DNA of 38,188 nt from Priapulus caudatus (taxonomy: Eukaryota; Priapulida; Priapulimorpha; Priapulimorphida; Priapulidae): contig NW_014577656.1 in assembly GCF_000485595.1 (NCBI RefSeq), forward strand, positions 2,131 through 40,318, given 5' to 3'. Below the pieces are notes generated by a model that saw only the letters and a program-made list of their open reading frames with translations, was not told the origin of the DNA and ran no database searches. The position numbers and the translations under genes are program-made. Shown here piece by piece: positions 21,200 through 31,860 of this stretch; position 1 is the first letter of the stretch; the number at the start of each line of letters is the position of its first letter.

Positions 21200-22440
21200 T
21201 TGCCCATCGGAAACTCGCTGTCTTGGTAGATGATGGACTCCTGAGGTTAAAGGGCGTCTCCAGTTTTCTAACCTCGACTATGAGAGCCGTCATCTAGTCA
21301 TACGTCCTCAGTGTCATGTTCTAAAATTTAGTCCGTTTCGATGTATTGCTAAAACTGCTCGGGTGGTATCAACATTAGTGTCAACTCTACGTGGTAGTTA
21401 TTGGATAGTTGGAGTCCGACGTCTAGCTAAGACTGTCTGTAGAGAGTGTGTTTCTTGTTGTCGTCATGGTTCTAAGTCTTGCAATCAGTCGCCTGCTCCT
21501 CTCCCTGAATTACGAGTTAAGTCTTCGCCTCCATTTACAGTGACCGGATTGGACTATGCCGGCCCACTCTATTGCGTGGATTTTCCTTCTAAGAAGTTTT
21601 ATATATTGCTTTTTACCTGCGCTGTTGTTAGAGCAGTACACTTAGAACTTACCGATTCTTTGACTGTCACAGATTGTCTTCTAGCTATTCGTAGGTTTTC
21701 ATCCCGTCGTGGACTACCCAGCGTCTTCTACTCTGATAATGCGAAGACTTTCACTAGTACTTTTCATAGGCTAAGGCAGTATTTCGGTCCATTGGCTCCT
21801 AAATGGCGTTTTATCGCCCCCATGTCCCCAGGTGGAGGCTGGTGGGAGCGTCTCGTTAAATCTGTAAAAGCATCGCTCAAGAGATCCCTAGGTGTTCGCT
21901 GTTTAACAAGATGCGAGTTAGAGACTACACTCTTGGAGATCGAATCTTGTATCAACTCTAGACCCTTACGTTGTGGGAGATGAACTTGAAAGTGGTCATC
22001 CTCTTACCCCTGCTCACTTTCTGGTTGGTAGACAAACTGGGTTCCAACCCGAGGTTATCGGAGTTGAGGTTCCTGATATGTCGTCCGCTGATTTAACTGC
22101 TAGGGAATCTTTGCGTACTCAACAACTTGCTAGATTCTGGGAACTGTGGAGTAAGGACTATATACGAAATCTTCCTCCAACCGTTAAGAACTTTACTGCA
22201 AGTTGTAATCTAAAGGTTGGTTCTGTGGTACTTATTAGGGAGGATAATATTCCTCGCCTTTTATGGCCTCTTGGTGTTATTGTGGAAGTTTTTCCTGGAA
22301 AGGATGGAATTGTGGGGTGTGAGTGTTAAAACTCTAAAGGGGTTGTTTCGCGTTCTATTCAGCGTCTACACGATTTAGAGATTTCTTGTGCTCCTGACGA
22401 CCCACTGCCACCTGTTCTACTGAACAGAAACGGTCCTAAG
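21200..22440 (+). pseudogene. BEL/Pao integrase with DUF5641, one frameshift in the core
   Basis: An open stretch at 21,363-21,983 has a zinc-binding CREC plus SCC part, then the DDE core: Asp in LDYAGPLY, Asp in YSDNAKTF, Glu in GWWERLVKSVK. A shift at about 21,965 moves the frame to 21,973-22,329, which carries HPLTPAHFLVGR and the DUF5641 block SVVLIREDNIPRLLWPLG. A further indel near 22,320 ends it. The integrase inserts the element cDNA into the host chromosome. Compared with the right arm, the WWGG run before the catalytic Glu is altered here. This part is far cleaner than the rest of the element, as if it had been corrected with other data. Confidence 0.85.
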
Positions 22441-22499
22441 GTTATTGATAAACGTCCTACACCTATCCCAGTCCCTCTGTGGTAACGTAAGGGTCGCAA

Positions 22500-23044
22500 T
22501 GTTAAAGCCTGCTAAGATTGGATCTCTAAGTCTTAACTTACCATTATAAATCTGCTGAAAGTTGTATTGGTAATATTGCCTAGACTAGTGATATCTTGAT
22601 TTGTGGTTACAAATTATTTGTATGTGTATTTCTCATTAGTGCTATTTGAGAACCTTTATCTACAAATTGATCGTAGATTCTTATTTGCATTTATTATGAT
22701 TTAGATTTGTGCTATAATTGCTTTATTTTCTGTGTAATTATTGGGTCGTTGCTTCTCTCCAGATAGTGGGAGAATGTCTGAGATTTGCTGTTTTTAATTT
22801 GTAAGATTCTAGCCCAGTCGGTGGCGCCATCTATTTGTTTTTTGTGTGTGTAAAACTTCTATATAAATCAGTCCTTTGTATTCGTTGAGAGCGTGTTGTG
22901 TATTTCTGTGCTCTGGCCTTGATTTGTGTTAAACAGTACCCACTTTCGGTGATGTCTGCCTTGTTAGAGTCGCAGAATTAATGGTCCGAAACTGTGTTAA
23001 ATGACCACTATCGTGCGTGTCTGCCTTGTTTAAGAGTGCAGACA
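22500..23044 (+). repeat. BEL/Pao 3' LTR, complete (545 bp)
   Basis: Starts TGTTAAAGCC and ends GTGCAGACA, so it has TG..CA ends. Inside are GTGGCGCCATCTATTTG, a tandem pair of GTCTGCCTTGTTTAGAGT-type blocks near the end, and CTATATAAATCAG, a possible TATA box. The right-arm LTR (28,166-28,709) is 544 bp. Confidence 0.85.
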
Positions 23045-23196
23045 GACCGAGGTAGCTATTGTATCCATATATAATATCTATATAAATATTCTGAGTATAT
23101 ATATATATTAAGTACATGACTACAGATTAAAACATAATCGGAATAGTGTATTCGTTATGTTCATATTAATATAATAAATTACAAGCTATACAATAC

Positions 23197-23237
<41 letters not shown>

Positions 23238-25515
23238 AGAGAGAGAGAGAGAGAGGAGAGAGGAAGAGAGAGAGAGAGAGAGAAGAGAGGAGAGAGAGAG
23301 AAGAATAAGAGAGGGAGAGAGAGAGAGAGTAGAGAGCAGAGAGGATACCTTGATAATGGATTTAAAAAGTGCTTACATGTAATTTACTATATATTGCTTT
23401 ATAGAAATTAAATGTTTTACTGATCAATTATATTTCACTCAATTAAGTTCTTGTTGCGTATTTCTCGGATCTCATTAAAATGACATTGACAATGCGGATG
23501 CTTTTGCGCATGTGCTCCAGCCGATAATTTCAGGCGCCACGTTGCAGTGGGAAAACCACTATGTGTCTCGGTATCGCCCTTAGGTGGCATTCTCCTTCCC
23601 ATCAGGATTCTGAAGGCACCCAGGATAGATCCGGGTTTACCCCGCGGACGTACGGAATGGATGATGAAGCTAAATTACTGTAGAGGTATGAGAGACAGTA
23701 AATGAATAATGGAAGGGAATTGCTTCGCGCACCGCTTGAATTTTGTTAACAGGCTTAAAAAGTCGCTGATTTTTTAGATGCTTGATTGGGTGCTGCCGTT
23801 AAAACGAATAATTTCTCTGGAAGAGTCGTCCCTAAGTCCTATTGCTATTATTCACGTTGTACTACACAACCGCTAGTAGAAAAGCGAAAACCATTCACAC
23901 TTATTTTGTCTAATTTTTTTACACTTAGTGACAGACAATCTTTTAAGTCACCTGAAACTCTCGTAAGAACTAATAGATTTTGGAAGGCGTCTGGTCACTT
24001 GGAAGTTACTTACTACAGTCATCGTGAATGTCGGAGAGGGTGGTGCTACTTAGTAGAGGTCATCCTACAGTAGAGCGTCTCTACGATTCATGTGTTTTGT
24101 TGCAGCTGACGGCATGCAATGGTTCTACAGGTCGTTGGTATGCTTACCAGACTACTCTGCCCCACACGGAGAGTCGGAGTACAGCGTTCCGCTGCCAGCG
24201 AAGCAAAGCGTAGAGCAGGTATAGAAGAACATTACGTGCGCCGACGATCGATATTGCAGTTACTGATTCATCTTATTCTTTATTGTGGAATGTCAAACAC
24301 GTCGGCGTGAATATATAATCATCAAGGTCGCGGATGAATGAAAGGGTAGTAGAAATCATCTTCATGGACATTGATAACTCTATTAAATATAGCATATGGA
24401 TATCTATATCTCTCATGTCTATGTTTATCAGTACATTTCACGTGACTTTGTGCAGCTACATAGCTTAGATTTTAGCTGTGTTAATGTCATGCATATGGAC
24501 GATGAGGAGAGAAAAGAAGGCTACCGTTAGACATAACTTAAAGATCCATGCGACTGCATGAGCTCCCCCTACAAACTATCGCCATCTTAGGACATTGATT
24601 GTGCCAATAAGAACATTCTACTGTGTGTTTATTTTAAGTTCATGTACAGGCACATACTATCTCTGATCAGGCAGGCTCTCTATCATATGAAAATGATGGA
24701 AGCACTGAGTTCGTTTGATATTACTGAGCCCTGATACATCTTTATATACTACTATATCTATATATATATATACTATATATTATATATATTCACCTAATAA
24801 TGTTTCGTTTATTATTATCTGTTAGAGCATATACTTGGATTTGCTGATAAGATACAAGGAAAATGCATTATTAAATGTCTATACCATAATGTAATTTGTT
24901 ATGAACTAAACTAATAAAAGAGATATGCACAATACATATAAACTCCTTGGTCTTTTTTACAGTTTAATTAATGTAGTTGTTGGCTCAGTTTACTCATATT
25001 AATTTTTTGATGTTAACTTATTCCATTTTTAAATATATTTATTTTCATTAGTTTAATTTATTGTTGCTGTGCCCGCTTACCTAGGCGCGCACAGATCGAT
25101 AAGGCGAAACCAACTGGGCCAATTTATTGGGTTATTGAGTCGAACCTATCGTTGACCAACTTTAAACTAGCGCGGAGCACATTCGACCACGGTGTCGCGA
25201 TCATAAGTTGTTCTTTTGTAATAAATCTTACCGTGATCGGGTTATTGGTAACGTTCGTCGCCCGGTGGTCACGGTCTGAGCTTTACCGCCAGCTGAATTA
25301 CCTAGGCGCCTACTCGCACTGCGTCACCTATGGTTGCACGAGGTGTGGGTGTAAAGAGGCAGTAGCAAAATTAGCGAGATTTGGTAACTGAGCCTGCCAC
25401 CGTCCAGCGGTCAGAGTCAGTTACTCTAGACGTAACGCCATTTTGTTTTTGCAAAGTTGTTGTGTTGCCATTTGCTCCAAAAACGTTTGACAGAGCAGTT
25501 TTATTATTGCTCTCT
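23045..25515. other. inner flank of the left arm, no gene seen
   Basis: Contains (TA)n and (GA)n at about 23,196-23,345 and an AT-rich part at 24,740-24,790. Open frames at 23,786-24,310 are not kept in the mirror arm (26,790-27,390), so I do not call them. The GCGATCATAAGTT and GGTCACGGTCTGA blocks (about 25,195-25,285) are strongly mirrored. Confidence 0.5.
23196..23345. repeat. compound microsatellite (TA)n then (GA)n
   Basis: About 45 bp of TA followed by about 100 bp of GA with sporadic interruptions. The mirror copy at 27,868-28,020 is (TC)n then (TA)n. Confidence 0.95.
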
Positions 25516-25704
25516 CAACACGGAAGCTGACTATACGCACTTGCGACTATACGCATGGCGGCCGGTGGTGAGTGGGGGCCCCAGATTTCAATATGGCTAT
25601 AGCACTGGCGTATGACCGACTCAATATGGCTAGAATGAGGAAGGGGAGAAGCGAGAAGTGGTGGAGAAGGGACGAAGGGAGAAGGGAAGGAAGGTGGTGC
25701 GCAC
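25516..25704. other. central spacer of the giant inverted repeat
   Basis: 189 bp with no mirror counterpart. It holds a direct repeat GACTATACGCA (25,529 and 25,545), a second pair CAATATGGCTA (25,589 and 25,622) and a purine-rich tract (about 25,632-25,696). Palindromy stops at GCTCTC on the left and resumes at GAGAGC on the right. No sequencing-adapter sequence is recognisable. Confidence 0.75.
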
Positions 25705-27927
25705 GAGAGCAATAATAAATGCTCTGTCCGTTTTTTTGACCAAATGGGCTATACGGCAACAACTTTGTCTAAACAATGCGCGTTACGTCTTAGAGTACGT
25801 TTGACGTTGACTGCTCGTGACGGGTGGCAGTGTCAGTTTACCAATGGCTTAATTTTTCTACGCCTTTACACCCAGCACCTCGATGCCCATTGCGTGACGC
25901 CATTGCGCAGTGGAGCGCTTAGCGGTTATTTCAGACTGGGGTAATTCAGACCGTGACACCGGGCGAAACTTACAATACCCGATCTTTATAACAAAAACTT
26001 ATGATCGCGATCACTGGTCGAATTCTCGCTATTTAAGTTTTTTCAACTATCAGGGTGGCGCTCATACCCATTAAATTGGCCATTGGTTTTCGCCTTATCG
26101 CTTCTGCTTGGCGCACGCCTAGTTAGCGCACAGCAACATAAACCTTAATAAGAATAAATATATTGTATAATTGAATAAAGTTAAACAATCAACTATAATT
26201 AATATGTAAAATGAGCCAAGCCAACTTACCATAACTTAAACTGTACAAAAACAAGAGCTTTATATTGTTGGATTGTGATTCTTCTGCTTTTTAGTTTATT
26301 CATAAACATTAGATCTTATGTATAGGACCATTTTAATATGATGTTCCTGTTGTATCTTATTCATGAATTCGATATATGCTCTACAGAATATATACGAACA
26401 TTAATTGAGTGAACTTATATATCTATATATATATTTTATATTATATATAAAGATGTATCAAAGGGCTCATATATTCAAACGAACTCAGTGCTTGCTTATT
26501 TGCTATGATAAACTTCCTGATAAGTAGTATTCTGTACATACTTATAACACACAGTAGATGTTCTATTTGGCAATCAATGTCCTAGATGGCGATAGTTATG
26601 TATGGGGGTGAGCTCATCTGCAGTCGCCTTGGATCCTTTAGTTTGTCTAACGTAGTCCTTCTTTCTCTTCTCATCTCCTGCCCATGATAAACAAACAAAT
26701 CTAAAGCATTAGCCTGCGCACAAATTTCTAAACCTTAATTTACTGATAAACATTAATGACGAGAATATAGATACTGCACCCATTGCTATATTTAATAGAT
26801 TATATTCCGATGAGAATTTCTATCCCTTTCATCATACGACCCTTGATATATATAGTTGCACCACGTTTTTTTTGCATTCCACAATAAAGATAAGTATGAA
26901 TTCAGGTAACTGTATATCATCGTGCGAACGTAATGTTTCATAACTGCCCTTACTGCTATTGCTTCGCGCTGCGCGTGAACGCCTGTACTCCGACTCTCCG
27001 TGTGGCGGCAGAGTAGTATGGTAGCATACCAACGACCTTGTAGAACATTGCGGCTGTCAGTCTGCCAAACAAACACATGACTGTTAGATGACCTCTAGCG
27101 TGTAGATGACCTCTACTAATACACGTATACACCTGTTCATCTTTCGACATTCACGTATGTTAGTAAGTACTTCCCAAGTGACCCAGTCGCTTCCAATGAT
27201 ATTAGTTCTTGAAAGTTCGTGACTTTAGATTTCTGTCATATAGTGTAAAAATGAGAAAATGAAGTGGTGAATGGGTTTTCGTTTTCTACTAGCGTTGTGT
27301 TAGTAACGTGATGGAATAGGCAATAATTATGAGAGACGGACTCTTCAGGAAAATTAGTTCGTTTTTTTTTTTTACGGCCACACCCAATCAGCGATTAAAA
27401 ACAGCGATTTTACTGTAACAAATTCAAGCGGTTTGCTGCGAAGCAATTCCTTTCATTACTTCATTTTACTGTTCTCTCGCAGACCTTACAGTTAATTTAG
27501 CTCATAGTTCTTCCGTACGGTCCGCCGGGGTACACGAGTCTATCTGGGTTTGCCTTCAGATTCCTATGGGAGACGAGTGCCACTAGAGGGGCGATACGAG
27601 AACACATCGTGGTGTTTCCCCTGCCACGTGGCGCTTGAATTCGGCTTGGGCACTGCCGAAGTGCCGTCCATTGTTCAATGTCAATTTTATGAATCCGAAG
27701 AAATGACCGAAGAACGTTAATTGTAGTGATATAATGATCAGTAAAACATTATTTCTATAAATGCAATATAGATAACCCGGCGCGTATGCATGTGGGAAGA
27801 GGAATCCGATGCAGCTAATACACCCGGCTGTTACATGGTAATCACTTTTTAAATCCATTAATCAAGTATCTCTCTCTCTCTCTCTCTCTTCTGGCTCTTC
27901 CTCTCTTTCTCTCTCTCTCTCATCTCT

Positions 27928-27964
<37 letters not shown>

Positions 27965-28165
27965 TCTCTCTCTCTCTATGTATATATATATATATATTAT
28001 ATTATATATATATACTATATGTATTGTTAGTTGTAATTTATTATATTTATATGACACATACGAATACACTACGATTAGTTTTCATCTGTTTATGTCAATG
28101 TACTTCCTATTATTATATATCAGAATTATTCTACTATAGATATTATATATGGATCAATACGCTAC
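25705..28165. other. inner flank of the right arm, no gene seen
   Basis: Mirror of 23,045-25,515. Includes a poly-T run (27,361-27,374) and the TC/TA microsatellite. No open frame is shared with the left arm. Confidence 0.5.
27868..28020. repeat. compound microsatellite (TC)n then (TA)n
   Basis: Mirror of 23,196-23,345, interrupted by TTCTGGCTCTTCC near 27,890. Confidence 0.95.
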
Positions 28166-28709
28166 TGTCTGGTCTGCGACTCTAAACAAGGCAGACACCA
28201 CGATAGTGGTTCATTTAACACACGTTTGCGGCACCATTATGTCTGCGACTACTAAACAAGGCAGAAAGTCACGATAGTGGTACTTTTAACACAATCGGCC
28301 AGAGCACAGAAATACACACGACGCTCTCAACGATACAAATCGACTGATTTTTATAAGTTTACACACAAAAACAGATAGATGGCGCCACCGACTGGTGGCT
28401 AGAATTTACAAATTAATAAACAGCAATCTCAGACATTCTCCCCACTATTGGAGGAGAAGCAACGACACCAATATTAGACTGAATAAAGCAATTATAGCAC
28501 AAATCTAAATCATAATAAATGCAAATAAGAATCTACGATCAATTTGTAGATAAAGGTTCTCAAATAGCACTAATGAGAAATACACATACAAATAATTTGT
28601 AACCACAAATCAAGATATCACTAGTCTAGGCAATATTACCAATACAACTTTCAGCAGATTTATAATGGTAAGTTAGACTAGAGATCCAATCTTTACAGGG
28701 CTTTTAACA
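28166..28709 (-). repeat. BEL/Pao 3' LTR, right arm
   Basis: On the plus strand it reads TGTCTGGTC to CTTTTAACA, the complement of TG..CA ends. 544 bp. The adjacent element-side sequence TTTCGACCCCTCACTGGTT is the complement of a purine-rich AGTGAGGGGTCGAAA, the likely polypurine tract for plus-strand priming. Confidence 0.8.
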
Positions 28710-28720
28710 GTTTCGACCCC

Positions 28721-29680
28721 TCACTGGTTACCACGAGGGACTTGGGATAGGTGTAGGACGCCGGGGTTTATCAATAACCTTAGTTGACGTTCTGGTTCAG
28801 TAGGAACAGGTGGCAGTGGGTCGTCAGGAGCACAAGAAATCTCTAAATCGTGTAGACGCTGAATAGAACGCGAAACAACCCCTTTAGAAGTTTTAACACT
28901 CACACCCCTCACAATTCCATCCTTTCCAGGAAAAACTTCCACAATAACACCAAGAGGCCATAAAAGGCGAGGAATATTATCCTCCCTAATAAGTACCACA
29001 GAACCAACCTTTAGATTACAACTTGCAGTAAAGTTCTTAACGGTTGGAGGAAGATTTCGTATATAGTCCTTACTCCACAGTTCCAGATCTAGCACAAGTT
29101 GTTGAGTACGCAAAGATTCCCTAGCAGTTAAATCAGCGGACGACATATCAGGAACCTCAACTCCGATAACCTCGGGTTGGAACCCAGTTTGTCTACCAAC
29201 CAGAAAGTGAGCAGGGGTAAGAGGATGACCACTTTCAAGTTCATCTCCCACAAACGTCAAGGGTCTAGAGTTGATACAAGATTCGATCTCCAAGAGTGTA
29301 GTCTCTAACTCGCATCTTGTTAAACAGCGAACACCTAGGGATCTCTTGAGCGATGCTTTTACAGATTTAACGAGACGCTCCCACCAGCCTCCCCACCATG
29401 GGGAGCATGGGGCGATAAAACGCCATTTAGGAGCCAATGGACCGAAATACTGCCTTAGCCTATGAAAAGTACTAGTGAAAGTCTTCGCATTATCAGAGTA
29501 GAAGACGCTGGGTAGTCCACGACGGGATGAAAACCTACGAATAGCTAGAAGACAATCTGTGACAGTCAAAGAATCGGTAAGTTCTAAGTGTACTGCTCTA
29601 ACAACAGCGCAGGTAAAAAGCAATATATAAAACTTCTTAGAAGGAAAATCCACGCAATAGAGTGGGCCGGCATAGTCCAA
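28721..29680 (-). CDS. BEL/Pao integrase core and DUF5641 (partial Pol)
   Basis: The longest clean frame in the window, 319 residues from a Met inside the core (MDYAGPLY). It is a fragment of the Pol polyprotein, not a separate gene start: upstream residues are cut off by an extra G near 29,682. The DDE triad is visible: Asp2 (DYAGPLY), Asp63 (YSDNAKTF), Glu101 (GGWWERLVKSVK). SCINSRPLTFV and HPLTPAHFLVGR follow, then DUF5641 at about residues 225-285 (SVVLIREDNIPRLLWPLG, VIVEVFPGKDGIVRGV). After about residue 300 the frame slips into LTR-side sequence. Family known from insects, nematodes, molluscs and fish. Confidence 0.88.
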   Translation of the reverse strand: MDYAGPLYCVDFPSKKFYILLFTCAVVRAVHLELTDSLTVTDCLLAIRRFSSRRGLPSVFYSDNAKTFTSTFHRLRQYFGPLAPKWRFIAPCSPWWGGWWERLVKSVKASLKRSLGVRCLTRCELETTLLEIESCINSRPLTFVGDELESGHPLTPAHFLVGRQTGFQPEVIGVEVPDMSSADLTARESLRTQQLVLDLELWSKDYIRNLPPTVKNFTASCNLKVGSVVLIREDNIPRLLWPLGVIVEVFPGKDGIVRGVSVKTSKGVVSRSIQRLHDLEISCAPDDPLPPVPTEPERQLRLLINPGVLHLSQVPRGNQ

Positions 29681-31860
29681 TCCCCGGTCACTGTAAATGG
29701 AGGCGAAGACTTAATCGTAATTCAGGCGAGAGGAGCGGCGGACTGATTGCAAGACTTAGACCCATGACGACAACAAGAGCAACACACTCTCTACAGACAG
29801 GTCGTTAGCTAGACGTCGGACTCAACTATCAATAAACTTACACGGTAGAGTTGACACTAATGTGATACAACCAGCATGTTTAGAATACATGCTGAAAGCG
29901 GACTAGCACATTTAGAAACATGACACCTGAGGAGTATGACTGTGATGACGGATTCTAGTCTAGGTTAGAAAATGGAGACGACCCTTTAACCTCAGGAGTC
30001 CATCACTTATCCAAGAAAGGGGTCGACGTTTGCGAAATGCGCGAACCCTTGGTATGCGGCCCTGCTTACCCTTGTCGAAAGCGTAACAGTTCTCTTAATA
30101 GGCAGCTGACTGCACAAGAAAACGCTTCCTCTCAGCAAAGCTAATTTCTCCTTGAGACGGAGCTACCTAACGACTCACTGACATAGGAAGGTATTCTGAT
30201 ACTTAATACCCAAGCAATGACATTGGTACACTCTTAGTGAAACTACTCCATATCGACTAAATTCAAAACTCCGACATGGGTCCACAGAAAGACAAATTAA
30301 CTGACTCAGCTGTGGCCTCTGACATTCAATAATGAGAGGTTGTCGACATAGTCAGGAGGGAGGGAACTAGACGATCATACAACACCTAGGCCTTTCAACC
30401 AGAGATCAAGATAAAATCAGTTGCCCTCAGCAAATATCCCTCGTGTTTTAGGAGGATCGGCGGGTCTCTTTCCCTGAGGCCAATGAAACCAGTACTGAGA
30501 GAGTAGCTGATGTGTATCTCGATACCCCTGAGTTAGCGACGGATGTCTTCCGATTGTATAGGGGTCACCTTTGATCAAGCCAAAGTGACACCCGAGCGTC
30601 GGTGTCCCCACCGATAGTAGGCTATTCAGCATGACGGAAGAGTGCAGACGATTTTACAACACTACTAACGGGCACACAGCAAAGGCTGCAGGAGCTCTCC
30701 GGGCAGGAGACGCAAGTACCCTCCCTTTTTAAAGGGGCTCGCGACCCTTGGCGGCTTTGGCACCACTAGAGGTCTGGGATAATGTGTTGACGAGGGAATC
30801 TCAAATCACAACGGCCGTCGCATGATATCCAGTTTCATTGTGCATCACCAACATTGCACTGTCCTCTAAAATGTAGCTCCCAACGAAGGACGGAGACAGG
30901 CGAAGGTAACGAACCGGGGCTGATCTCCCCCATTGTTTGAGTAACCGCGGTATACGCTTGACCCATTTGAATGAAGTAACGGGTCGCCTAGCATCTCGAC
31001 GGGAGCTCGTCATTCCCAACTCAATCTATCGCCTTCCAGCATCTCCTTGAACCAAAGACTCGTTAGCCGGATAGTGACCAGAACACAAAGGCCCCTAAAG
31101 CGGCCTCGAACCAAGGCGAGCATCAGACTTCAGCACGATTACGCTTGGCTCAGTACCAATACTTGGTCAGGACCAAGCTCAATCCGTCAAAGCGTGAAAA
31201 AATCTGCGCTGGAACCAGTCGCATACCTAATATCTGATCGAGCAGAATCTTGATTACCTAACCTCATGGTCAAATTTATCGTCTCCATGAGTTTATATTA
31301 GAACTCACTTAGCAGAGCTGCTAGCCTGAAAGACAAAATCTCCTTAGCTTCAGTAAATCTAGTATAAGCCTCGGTTTCACAATCTGCCCACCCGCAACAA
31401 CTCATCAAGTATAAGCTTGTCTGAAGTTCCAGTAAACAGTAGAAGAGGATAACTAGCTGTAAAGACTCTGTAAAGTGGCGTTTTAAGCAAAATGGAGAAC
31501 TTCTGTTTGCCCAATGGCACTCGAACAAACTCAATAACACCGAACTCTATCCTGACTCTTCCCAGAGAAAGCGGTAGCAATCATTGAGTTTTCCTTTGAA
31601 CCTAATCTGCAGAACACCGCCGGAATCTACCTGTCGATTGTCGGCCCGTCACACCATGCCACTTACCTCCCCCTCCTGAAAACGAAATCAAAATCTCCAC
31701 AAGGTGGGTATAAGCGAGCGGCCCGCGGTTCTCCAAACAATCATTAATGAAACTCCGCGTTGTAGCTTGAGCCGAAGCATCAAAAACGGGGACGCACTTT
31801 AGTCGAGGTTTTTAACTTAAAACCCCTTTTCCTTTCCCTGCGAAAAACCGGGACGGTGAG
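29681..31860 (-). pseudogene. BEL/Pao integrase N-terminus, RNase H and reverse transcriptase, broken
   Basis: Mirror of 19,481-21,540. The stretch at 30,417-30,632 gives GDPYTIG, QYWFHWP, KRPADPPKTRGIF, a damaged form of the RNase H block seen as KENPADLLTRGIF in the left arm. The reverse-transcriptase start block (FDASA) lies at about 31,760-31,790. Many frameshifts. Confidence 0.7.

Larger units (their letters stand above)
16861..23044 (+). mobile_element. BEL/Pao LTR retrotransposon, left-arm copy
   Basis: Order: 5'-truncated LTR (16,861-17,128), primer-binding site (17,135), gag and protease region, reverse transcriptase (from about 19,510), RNase H (to about 20,870), integrase with C-terminal DUF5641 (about 21,200-22,400) and complete 3' LTR (22,500-23,044). 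BEL/Pao elements code for one Gag-Pol polyprotein and copy through an RNA intermediate. This copy cannot be autonomous as read: the left LTR lacks its first half or so and the polyprotein frame is broken many times. Confidence 0.85.
15881..25515 (+). repeat. giant inverted repeat, left arm
   Basis: About 9.6 kb that is matched in reverse complement by 25,705-35,819. Matching blocks appear in mirror order: exon with GTGTCGTGTTTGCAC, CCTAA-rich tract, flank with GGAGGCTGCTGGACTC, truncated BEL LTR, pol, integrase, full LTR, (TA)n(GA)n, TTGCTTCGC block, CACACGGAGAGTCGGAGTAC, GCGATCATAAGTT, and TTTATTATTGCTCTC at the centre. Differences are mostly one-base indels. The arm starts exactly where the X copy 2 homology ends. 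Confidence 0.92.

Noticed and set aside
25516-25704. Hairpin sequencing adapter at the palindrome centre
   Set aside because: I looked for a T/C-rich adapter-like hairpin and saw none; the spacer looks like ordinary genomic DNA. This does not exclude a chimaeric read.
25705-27870. Minus-strand and plus-strand frames of 60-95 codons in the inner arms
   Set aside because: None is conserved between the two arms although the DNA is the same, so they are chance frames in noisy sequence.
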